This document shows, piece by piece, positions 1 through 5,437 of a stretch of 6,055 nucleotides of DNA. The position numbers and the translations under genes were made by a program. Every line of letters starts with the position of its first letter. Position 1 is the stretch's first letter. The notes below the pieces were generated by a model. The model did no database searches. It was given only the letters and a program-made list of their open reading frames with translations, and was not told the origin of the DNA. The stretch comes from Paludibacteraceae bacterium (GTDB taxonomy: Bacteria > Bacteroidota > Bacteroidia > Bacteroidales > Paludibacteraceae), in assembly GCA_947471245.1 (NCBI GenBank), contig CANIXM010000129.1, positions 1 to 6,055 on the forward strand, given 5' to 3'.

Positions 1-1188
1 ATGGGTGTAACATCCCGAATGAGTATTACGTGGGATAGAAGCACCCACCACATTACACACGCCAAAAATGAAAGCGCCATTTTCTTTTGCCAACTCCACA
101 GCAGCTAAAGTATCGGCCGTTTCGCCCGATTGAGAAATAGCGATTACCAAATCATCAGGGTTGATCACAGGTTTACGATAACGAAATTCGGAGGAGTACT
201 CCACTTCCACTGGTATGCGTGCAAACTCTTCGATGGCATATTTCCCAATTAAACCTGCATGCCAGGATGTACCACATGCTGTGATGATTATTCGTTTGGC
301 ATTCAAAAATTTATCTTTATTGTCAATAAAACCAGCCAGCTTAATGTTGTTTTCCTCTACATTGACACGCCCACGCATACTGTCGCTTAGCGTTTTAGGT
401 TGTTCGAAAATTTCCTTGATCATAAAATGCGGGAATCCACCTTTCTCCAATTGACTTAAAGTCATCTCCAATTCTTTTATCTCTGGTGTCTTCTCAATAT
501 TGGAGATGGTCTTTATTCGCATTTCTTTATTTCTTCTCAACACCACTATCTCTTCTTCACCAATATATACAACTCGATTGGTAAACTCTACAATAGGCGT
601 TGCATCAGAAGCCAAAAAGAATTCATCATCACCCACACCCACCACTAATGGACTACCCTTTCGAGCAGCAACAATAACATCGGGTTGTCCCTTCTCAATT
701 ACAGCTATGGCATAAGCACCAACCACCTCATTCAGTGCCAATTGTACGGCTTGAGCAAGATTTACTTTGTTGGATTTTTTGATATATTCTATCAATTGAA
801 TTAAAACCTCCGTGTCTGTATCACTCGTAAATGTATAACCATGCTCTTGCAATCCCTCTTTAAGCAAAGCATAGTTTTCAATAATACCATTGTGGATGAT
901 TGCAAGTTCTTCTGATTGAGAAAAGTGTGGATGTGCATTTACCTGGTTGGGCTCACCATGCGTAGCCCAGCGAGTATGAGCTATACCGATTGTACCTACA
1001 ATGTCCTTTTGTTCGGCAAATGCAACCAAATCCGAGACTTTTCCTTTTGCCTTATATACGTTTAATTTATCACCATTTATTAATGCAATTCCTGCACTAT
1101 CATACCCTCTATATTCTAAACGTTGAAGACCTTTTATTAAAATTGGGTAAGCCTGTTGACTCCCAATATAACCTACAATTCCACACAT
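1..1188 (-). CDS. glmS: Glutamine--fructose-6-phosphate aminotransferase (isomerizing), N-terminal 396 codons, cut by the window edge
   Basis: This cytosolic enzyme makes glucosamine-6-phosphate from fructose-6-phosphate and glutamine, the entry step to UDP-GlcNAc for peptidoglycan and surface glycans. The frame is open from the ATG at 1188 to base 1 with no internal stop. The protein begins MCGIVGYIG, so Cys2 becomes the N-terminal nucleophile of the class II glutamine amidotransferase domain. Further landmarks are HTRWATHGEPN from residue 71 (Arg73), HNG at 99-101, SDTDTE at 122-127, CGTSWHAG at 305-312 opening the first SIS (sugar isomerase) domain, and SQSGE at 352-356. The family is about 600-615 residues, so the rest of the isomerase half lies beyond the left edge. 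The start is fixed because Cys must follow Met directly. It lies 29 nt behind dapL on the same strand, probably in one transcript. That gap is too short for a glmS ribozyme. Confidence 0.97.
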   Translation of the reverse strand, partial: MCGIVGYIGSQQAYPILIKGLQRLEYRGYDSAGIALINGDKLNVYKAKGKVSDLVAFAEQKDIVGTIGIAHTRWATHGEPNQVNAHPHFSQSEELAIIHNGIIENYALLKEGLQEHGYTFTSDTDTEVLIQLIEYIKKSNKVNLAQAVQLALNEVVGAYAIAVIEKGQPDVIVAARKGSPLVVGVGDDEFFLASDATPIVEFTNRVVYIGEEEIVVLRRNKEMRIKTISNIEKTPEIKELEMTLSQLEKGGFPHFMIKEIFEQPKTLSDSMRGRVNVEENNIKLAGFIDNKDKFLNAKRIIITACGTSWHAGLIGKYAIEEFARIPVEVEYSSEFRYRKPVINPDDLVIAISQSGETADTLAAVELAKENGAFIFGVCNVVGASIPRNTHSGCYTH

Positions 1189-1217
1189 AATTCAATAAAT
1201 TTAATGTAATTCCTTTT

Positions 1218-2450
1218 TCAATATTTACCTTTACTAATTCGCTTCAATGCTAAGAGTGTATTCTCTCTTGAACTAAACCCTGTGAATCTCATATATCCCT
1301 CACCTGATGAACCAAAAACTATACCAGGTGTACCGATTACTTCATGCTCATACAACATTTGATGGAAAAACTTCCAGGATGACATGCCATCTGGCGTTTT
1401 GAACCATACATAAGGTGAGCTAATACCTCCATACACTTCGAAACCCAAATTTAATAAGCCTTCCCGTATCAAATTTGCATTCTCAACATAATAATCTACT
1501 AATTCTTGTGTTTCCTTTTTTCCTTTTCTAGAATATAGAGCTTCTGCAGCTCGCTGAACTAAATATGATACTCCATTGGTATAATTTGTAATTCGTCTGT
1601 TCCAAAGTTTGATTAATGGAACCTCCTCACCAATTTTCGTATAAACCATTAATTCGGGTGGAAAAACCGAATAACCGCATCTAAGACCAGTAAAACCTGC
1701 TGATTTTGAGTAAGTTCTTATTTCTATAGCAACCTTTTTTGCACCTTTAATTTCATAGATACTCCGTGGCACATTTTGCTCATTGACAAAAGCCTCATAA
1801 GCTCCGTCATAGACTATTATACTCTCATGTTCAATGGCATAATCTACCCATTGCTTTAAATCAGACTTTGTGAGTACAGTCCCTGTCGGATTGTTTGGAT
1901 TGCATAGATAAATAATATCAACCCTTTCTTCTGGAAGTGATGGAACAAATCCTGTGTCAGCAGAGCAACGCAGATAGACGATATTGCTCCACTTCTGATC
2001 TTCTTCGTTTAAAAACCCAGCTCTACCACTCATGATAGTTGCATTTTCATAAACCGGATATACAGGATCTGCAATAGCGATAATGTTATCACGCCCCAAC
2101 ACATGACCAATATTACCAATATCTGATTTGGCACCATCATTGATAAATATGCTTTCTTTTTCTAGACTGACACCTATGCTCCTATAATCTTTGAGTATTT
2201 TATCTATCAGAAAGTCGTAACCAGATGGTGGCCCATAGCCTTTAAAACTTCCCTCTACAGCCATTTCATCCACAGCATTGTGCAATGCATTGACCACTTC
2301 TTGTGGCAATGGACGGGTCACATCGCCCATTCCTAAACGAATAATTTTGGCTGTTGGATGTAATACTTTATAGGCATTAACTCTTTTATCTATTTCATCA
2401 TAACAATAGATTTCTGGAGTTTTAAGATAGTTCTCGTTTGCTAATGCCAT
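1218..2450 (-). CDS. dapL: LL-diaminopimelate aminotransferase-like PLP enzyme (DapL family)
   Basis: DapL converts tetrahydrodipicolinate and glutamate directly to LL-diaminopimelate in lysine and peptidoglycan synthesis. It is a cytosolic fold-type I PLP enzyme. The 410-residue length and overall pattern fit the family: NENYLKTPEIY at the N terminus, IRLGMGDVTRPLP near 37-49, NDGAKSD at 104-110, DPVYPVY at 128-134, NPNNPTG at 184-190, YDGAYEA at 214-220, the Schiff-base lysine K249 in TYSKSAGFTG, and the carboxylate-binding Arg388 in GEGYMRFTGF. The first Met fits the conserved N terminus; no Shine-Dalgarno is visible. Several usually conserved positions differ. GYGPEQG reads GYGPPSG (71-77), TKFNG reads NYTNG (289-293, Asn292 kept), and GFGPSGEGY reads VFGSSGEGY. 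The Glu lost from GYGPEQG contacts substrate in the Arabidopsis enzyme as I recall it, so the exact reaction is uncertain. No dapF is seen in the window. Family assignment is firm, substrate less so. Confidence 0.9.
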   Translation of the reverse strand: MALANENYLKTPEIYCYDEIDKRVNAYKVLHPTAKIIRLGMGDVTRPLPQEVVNALHNAVDEMAVEGSFKGYGPPSGYDFLIDKILKDYRSIGVSLEKESIFINDGAKSDIGNIGHVLGRDNIIAIADPVYPVYENATIMSGRAGFLNEEDQKWSNIVYLRCSADTGFVPSLPEERVDIIYLCNPNNPTGTVLTKSDLKQWVDYAIEHESIIVYDGAYEAFVNEQNVPRSIYEIKGAKKVAIEIRTYSKSAGFTGLRCGYSVFPPELMVYTKIGEEVPLIKLWNRRITNYTNGVSYLVQRAAEALYSRKGKKETQELVDYYVENANLIREGLLNLGFEVYGGISSPYVWFKTPDGMSSWKFFHQMLYEHEVIGTPGIVFGSSGEGYMRFTGFSSRENTLLALKRISKGKY

Positions 2451-2482
2451 TCAGGAGAAGGTTATGAATTGTGGTTGAAAAC

Positions 2483-2497
2483 ATGCAAAAAATGCAT
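2483..2497. repeat. Inverted repeat, copy 1 (ATGCA-A5-TGCAT), upstream of dapL
   Basis: Perfect 5-bp arms ATGCA and TGCAT flank five A residues, 33-47 nt upstream of the dapL start. A near-identical copy lies at 2508-2521. Short symmetric arms occurring twice at a regular interval suggest a dimeric DNA-binding protein site, but no regulator is identified. AT-rich sequence makes chance a real alternative. Confidence 0.5.
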
Positions 2498-2507
2498 TCA
2501 AAATATA

Positions 2508-2521
2508 ATGCAAAAATGCAT
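2508..2521. repeat. Inverted repeat, copy 2 (ATGCA-A4-TGCAT), upstream of dapL
   Basis: This has the same perfect arms ATGCA/TGCAT as copy 1, with a four-A spacer. The centres of the two copies are about 24-25 nt apart, between two and two and a half helical turns. A degenerate third relative, TTGCAAAAAGAT, lies at 2549-2560. On the minus strand copy 2 contains CATTTTTG, one base from the Bacteroidota -7 element TAnnTTTG, so the repeats may overlap the dapL promoter. No convincing -33 element was found. Confidence 0.5.
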
Positions 2522-2703
2522 CTTTTTTTTGACTTTTGAAAGTGAATATTGCAAAAAGATTACAATTAGTAAGAATAAGTCACTTCGCTATTTATAATAA
2601 AAGTTATACGTTTGACATTGTGATATTTACGAACAGATAACATGCCAAGCAAGCCCTTTTTAAATAACTACTTTTATTGAATTGACTTTACACCCATAAC
2701 ATT

Positions 2704-3705
2704 CTAATCCTGAAGATTAACTGTGGTTCTACCTTTCAATTTTCCAGCTAAAATATTTTCAACAGCCAAACCAACATCTTCCAGACCTATTTCTGTATAA
2801 ATATCTAAAAGCGAATCCAACTTCCATTCAGTTGCGAACTTTTCCCAAAGGGGTGCTCGCATAGCTGTGGGATAATTCTGTGCTGAAACACCTATCAACG
2901 TAATACCCCTGAGTATAAAAGGAAAAACTGTCATGTTGAGCTGTGTAGATGACACACTACCACAAGTAGTTACCGCACCTAATGGTTTTAATGACTTTAA
3001 AATATTCTCCAATATTGGACCTCCCACTGTATCTATTGCACCAGCATATTTAGCAGATAGTATAGGCCGTTTATCAACTTCTTGGAAATCTGCTCTTGTA
3101 AGCACTAGTGATGCACCAAGTTTGATTAAAAATTCGTGTTCAGTTTCCTTTCCAGAGATGGCTATCGTTTGATAGCCCAACTTAGACAGCAATGCCAATG
3201 CTACTGAACCCACTCCACCTGTAGCACCCGAAACAAGTACAGGACCATCTTCTGGTTGGACCAATTGAGTTAATCTACTCACAGAGATACCTGCTGTAAA
3301 TCCTGCAGTTCCAAGTATCATGGCTTCTTTAAGACTCAATCCTTTGGGCAACTTTACAACCCACTCTGATGGGACACGAATGTACTGACCATACCCACCA
3401 GCTGTGTTCATTCCTAAGTCATAACCAGTAACGATCACCTCATCACCTTTGCTAAATTGGGGATCAACAGAATACTCTACCACACCAGCCGAATCTATAC
3501 CAGGTGTATGTGGATATGATTTTGTCACTCCCTTATTACCAGTTATAGATAATGCATCCTTATAGTTTACTGAAGAATATGCTACCTTGATTAGCACTTC
3601 ACCTTCTGGTAAGGATTTTGTATTAAGAGTTTTAATACTTGAAACAAATATACTCCCATCCTTTTCATCCACAACCAGAGCTTTATAATCAACATGTTCA
3701 ATCAT
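2704..3705 (-). CDS. NADPH-dependent medium-chain reductase, YhdH/AcuI (acryloyl-CoA reductase) type
   Basis: This is a cytosolic zinc-independent medium-chain dehydrogenase/reductase. Characterised YhdH/AcuI members reduce acryloyl-CoA to propionyl-CoA with NADPH, detoxifying a reactive intermediate; older annotations call the family quinone oxidoreductases. The 333 residues match the roughly 325-330 of the family. Landmarks are SSVNYKDALSITG at 44-56, PHTPGIDSAG at 65-74, a Rossmann nucleotide-binding loop SGATGGVGSVA at 159-169, AIDTVGG at 223-229, and the family C-terminal LKGRTTV at 323-329. No structural-zinc cysteine cluster is seen, as expected for this branch. The start at 3705 gives the normal N terminus; no Shine-Dalgarno is visible. 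A terminator-like hairpin ends about 15 nt upstream. No propionate, DMSP or CoA genes lie nearby, so context does not support a specific substrate. Confidence 0.88.
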   Translation of the reverse strand: MIEHVDYKALVVDEKDGSIFVSSIKTLNTKSLPEGEVLIKVAYSSVNYKDALSITGNKGVTKSYPHTPGIDSAGVVEYSVDPQFSKGDEVIVTGYDLGMNTAGGYGQYIRVPSEWVVKLPKGLSLKEAMILGTAGFTAGISVSRLTQLVQPEDGPVLVSGATGGVGSVALALLSKLGYQTIAISGKETEHEFLIKLGASLVLTRADFQEVDKRPILSAKYAGAIDTVGGPILENILKSLKPLGAVTTCGSVSSTQLNMTVFPFILRGITLIGVSAQNYPTAMRAPLWEKFATEWKLDSLLDIYTEIGLEDVGLAVENILAGKLKGRTTVNLQD

Positions 3706-3719
3706 AATATGAAGACTTT

Positions 3720-3754
3720 AAAAACAAAATGCGCCGAAGCACAAACTTCAACGC
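3720..3754 (-). terminator. Rho-independent terminator-like hairpin between bactofilin and the YhdH/AcuI-type gene
   Basis: Read on the minus strand, GCGTTGAAG pairs with CTTCGGCGC around the loop TTTGTG, at 3754-3731. The T-rich run ATTTTGTTTTT follows immediately. The nine-pair stem includes two G·U wobbles in minus-strand RNA. In plus-strand RNA those two positions are C/A mismatches, so the element works best for leftward transcription. It lies about 50 nt after the bactofilin stop codon and 15 nt before the next start, so it could end the bactofilin transcript or act as an attenuator. Confidence 0.7.
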
Positions 3755-3804
3755 AATCCTGTTATAATTATGTATATTTCAATACCCTAAATGCATTTCA
3801 TTCA

Positions 3805-4176
3805 TTATGCTAAATCCATAGAACTGGATGTAACCTCTCTCATCGAGCACGAGCCATTAAAAACAGCATTTGGCTCCACCATCAACACCTTAGTTCTCAC
3901 ATCACCTTTTACTACAGCAGTAGCGCGCAATGACAAAGTTTCAGAAACTATCACATCACCTTCCACTTGTCCTACTATTTCAGCATTTGCACAAGAAATA
4001 GAACCTTTCAAATGTCCATTCTGTCCCACAATGACTTTGCCGTTACAAGTAATGGTGCCTTCCACTTCCCCATCAATCCTAAAATCACTATCAGCAAAAA
4101 TCTTACCTACAATCTTACTGCCATTAGTAAGTGCATTATACATTGCACCAGTATTGTTTACTATTTCTTTTGCCAT
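3805..4176 (-). CDS. Bactofilin (polymer-forming cytoskeletal protein)
   Basis: Bactofilins self-assemble without nucleotide into filaments, commonly at the inner face of the membrane, where they position wall or polysaccharide enzymes. The 123-residue protein has a short polar N-terminal tail (about 1-20) followed by the right-handed beta-helix core with regularly spaced Gly and beta strands: RIDGEVEG at 33-40, GKVIVG at 46-51, IVGQVEGDV at 67-75, VVKGDV at 88-93 and FNGSCSM at 106-112. A short Ser-rich tail ends the protein. There is no signal peptide or transmembrane segment. The size fits small single-domain bactofilins. The start at 4176 lies just downstream of a perfect Bacteroidota -7 element, and no Shine-Dalgarno is visible. 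The neighbours do not include the M23 peptidase often found next to bactofilins. A long open frame on the opposite strand (3791-4186) is a shadow. Confidence 0.92.
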   Translation of the reverse strand: MAKEIVNNTGAMYNALTNGSKIVGKIFADSDFRIDGEVEGTITCNGKVIVGQNGHLKGSISCANAEIVGQVEGDVIVSETLSLRATAVVKGDVRTKVLMVEPNAVFNGSCSMREVTSSSMDLA

Positions 4177-4202
4177 ATTTTATTAGTGTATATATTGGTG
4201 CT

Positions 4203-4210
4203 CAAAATTA
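4203..4210 (-). promoter_or_regulatory. Bacteroidota-type -7 promoter element for the bactofilin gene
   Basis: The minus strand reads TAATTTTG, an exact match to the consensus TAnnTTTG. It would give a leader of about 20 nt before the bactofilin ATG at 4176. No good TTTG/TTG -33 element is seen at 19-21 nt upstream, where the sequence is mostly T and A, so support comes from the -7 element and its placement only. Confidence 0.55.
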
Positions 4211-4323
4211 CATTATTCTTTCTGAATAAAAAAATATATTAACAATAAAATCGCTGATTAAAGAATTTGCAAAAGAATATTTAGATGAGAAATTTTTCTG
4301 ATAATCTTTCGAAATAGAATAAC

Positions 4324-4331
4324 TATCTTTG
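4324..4331 (+). promoter_or_regulatory. Bacteroidota-type -7 promoter element for the FemAB/GNAT-like gene
   Basis: TATCTTTG matches TAnnTTTG exactly and points toward the gene starting at 4371, giving a leader of roughly 30-35 nt. A weak -33 candidate, TTTTTCTG at 4293-4300, sits about 23 nt upstream, slightly longer than the usual spacing. With the element at 4203-4210 this makes a divergent promoter pair. Confidence 0.6.
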
Positions 4332-4350
4332 TTTTGAACTTTATTTCAAA

Positions 4351-4364
4351 AGGATAGAAATCCT
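4351..4364 (+). promoter_or_regulatory. Small leader hairpin just before the FemAB/GNAT-like start codon
   Basis: AGGAT and ATCCT form a perfect 5-bp stem around the loop AGAA, ending 6 nt before the ATG at 4371. The only purine-rich Shine-Dalgarno-like stretch (AAAGGAT) is in the left arm and about 16 nt from the start, too far for a normal ribosome binding site. The hairpin could affect initiation; it could also be coincidence. Confidence 0.35.
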
Positions 4365-4370
4365 CATTCA

Positions 4371-5264
4371 ATGAAAATAACTCATTTAAAACATATTAAT
4401 ATTGACAAAAGTAAATGGGATAATACTATCTCCAATTCACTAAACCACATGTTTTATGCATATTCTTGGCACTTAGACATTGTATCACCAGGATGGGAAG
4501 CCCTTATTTCTGACAATTATGAGTATTTGATGCCACTTCCTGTTAAAAAGAAATACTTGATTAAATACATAGTACAACCAATTCTAACTCAACAACTTGG
4601 AATATTCTCCAGCAAAATCATTGAAAAAGAAATAATATTTCAATTTATTCAAAGAATTCCTTATTTAAGTTATGAACTAAACTTAAACGAAGCAAATAAA
4701 ATTGAGGGATCTACAACACTTCCTAATTTAATTTTAATGCTAAACAAAAAGTATGTCGATATTTGCAAATCATACTCGAAGAACACGGTTCGAAATATTG
4801 AAAAAGCAAAAAAAAGTGAGCTCAAAATTAATGAAAATATAACAATTAATCACTTTATTGAATTTATACTTGCATCAACTCAGCTTTATGACAATAATAT
4901 TTCAACGATTAAGCATTTGATAGAAGTAGGATTAAGCGAAAATATATTTCAATTACTTGGGGTGATAGACAATAAGAATGAACTCACTTGTGTACTTTGT
5001 CTTGCCAAAACGAAAAACAGAATAATCTATCTATTACCAGTTTCTAACGAAATTGGAAAATCTATTTCTGCTATGTTTTTTTTAATAGATTATTTAATCC
5101 AACAAAATTCTAATTCAATTTTAACTTTAGACTTTGAAGGGTCAAGAATAGATGGAATAGCAAGATTCTACAAAGGTTTTGGGGCAACTCTAAAACCTTA
5201 TTATATGATAAAAAGGTGTAGACCAATAATAAAAATATCGAATATTTTATCGAAGCCAGATTAA
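4371..5264 (+). CDS. FemAB/GNAT-like acyltransferase-fold protein of a polysaccharide locus
   Basis: This 297-residue protein resembles FemAB-like/GNAT-fold proteins common in exopolysaccharide and lipopolysaccharide loci of Bacteroidota. The exact acceptor and donor are unknown; relatives transfer aminoacyl or acyl groups to cell-envelope precursors. The most telling parts are YSKNTVRNIEKAKK at 135-148, matching the family's basic K/R-rich helix after a Y-kxtRNi-like pattern, and DFEGSRIDGIARFYKGFGA at 254-272, matching the C-terminal DFeGS-i-giarFykgFGa signature. A YSW near 31-33 resembles the early aromatic motif of the family. There is no signal peptide or clear membrane segment, so it is probably cytosolic or peripheral. 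The start follows a perfect -7 element at suitable distance. Codon use is AT-rich compared with the leftward genes (two 60-base samples give 27-28% GC). A glycosyltransferase gene follows 173 nt later on the same strand. Confidence 0.75.
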   Translation: MKITHLKHINIDKSKWDNTISNSLNHMFYAYSWHLDIVSPGWEALISDNYEYLMPLPVKKKYLIKYIVQPILTQQLGIFSSKIIEKEIIFQFIQRIPYLSYELNLNEANKIEGSTTLPNLILMLNKKYVDICKSYSKNTVRNIEKAKKSELKINENITINHFIEFILASTQLYDNNISTIKHLIEVGLSENIFQLLGVIDNKNELTCVLCLAKTKNRIIYLLPVSNEIGKSISAMFFLIDYLIQQNSNSILTLDFEGSRIDGIARFYKGFGATLKPYYMIKRCRPIIKISNILSKPD

Positions 5265-5437
5265 AACATAATGTATTTGCTTATTTTTATTTGCACAACA
5301 AGAATCTCAACATAAATCCATTCAAAAAACGAAACCACAAATACCTACTCATAAAACTCATAGCAAATTCAAACGAGTAATCTTAAAATATAAACGAATT
5401 TGGCAACTCCTAAACATAAGACTATAAAGGTAAATTT
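5265..5437 (+). other. AT-rich intergenic region between the FemAB/GNAT-like and glycosyltransferase genes
   Basis: This 173-nt stretch has no credible gene or terminator. It holds a 7-bp inverted repeat, CAAATTC (5364-5370) and GAATTTG (5396-5402), separated by 25 nt. It also contains TGTATTTG at 5272-5279, one base from the -7 consensus, but without a -33 partner. Whether the downstream gene has its own promoter is undecided. Confidence 0.4.
5426..5430 (+). promoter_or_regulatory. Shine-Dalgarno-like site for the glycosyltransferase
   Basis: AAAGG lies 7 nt before the ATG at 5438, a normal ribosome-binding distance. It supports this start over later ATGs and is the only plausible Shine-Dalgarno sequence at a gene start in the window. 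Confidence 0.45.

Noticed and set aside
215..1190. Three open frames on the plus strand (215-454, 500-715, 990-1190)
   Set aside because: They lie antisense within glmS, whose conserved motifs run through the whole stretch in the other direction; their proteins resemble nothing.
1189..1217. Possible glmS ribozyme or riboswitch before glmS
   Set aside because: The gap is only 29 nt, too short for the ribozyme, which is mainly known from Gram-positive bacteria.
2532..2543. Short palindrome ACTTT-TG-AAAGT
   Set aside because: A single copy with 5-bp AT-rich arms is expected by chance; not listed as a site.
2607..2614. TACGTTTG, a perfect -7 element on the plus strand
   Set aside because: No rightward gene follows it within reach, and there is no -33 partner; likely a chance match.
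2640..2665. Possible terminator after the YhdH/AcuI-type gene (GCCAAGCAAGCCC followed by TTTTT)
   Set aside because: The GC-rich part is a direct repeat (AAGC AAGC), not a hairpin, and the T run is on the wrong strand for a leftward transcript.
2933..3172. Plus-strand open frame of 79 codons
   Set aside because: It is antisense within the YhdH/AcuI-type gene, which has clear family motifs there; treated as a shadow.
3755..3804. TTGAAA and TATAAC as a sigma-70-like promoter for the reductase gene
   Set aside because: The two hexamers are only 10 nt apart, far short of the usual 17, and no TAnnTTTG element is present.
3791..4242. Two long plus-strand open frames opposite bactofilin (3791-4186 and 3967-4242)
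   Set aside because: The minus-strand bactofilin has the family's regular beta-helix pattern. The opposite frames have no recognisable features and probably stay open because of repeated codon patterns.
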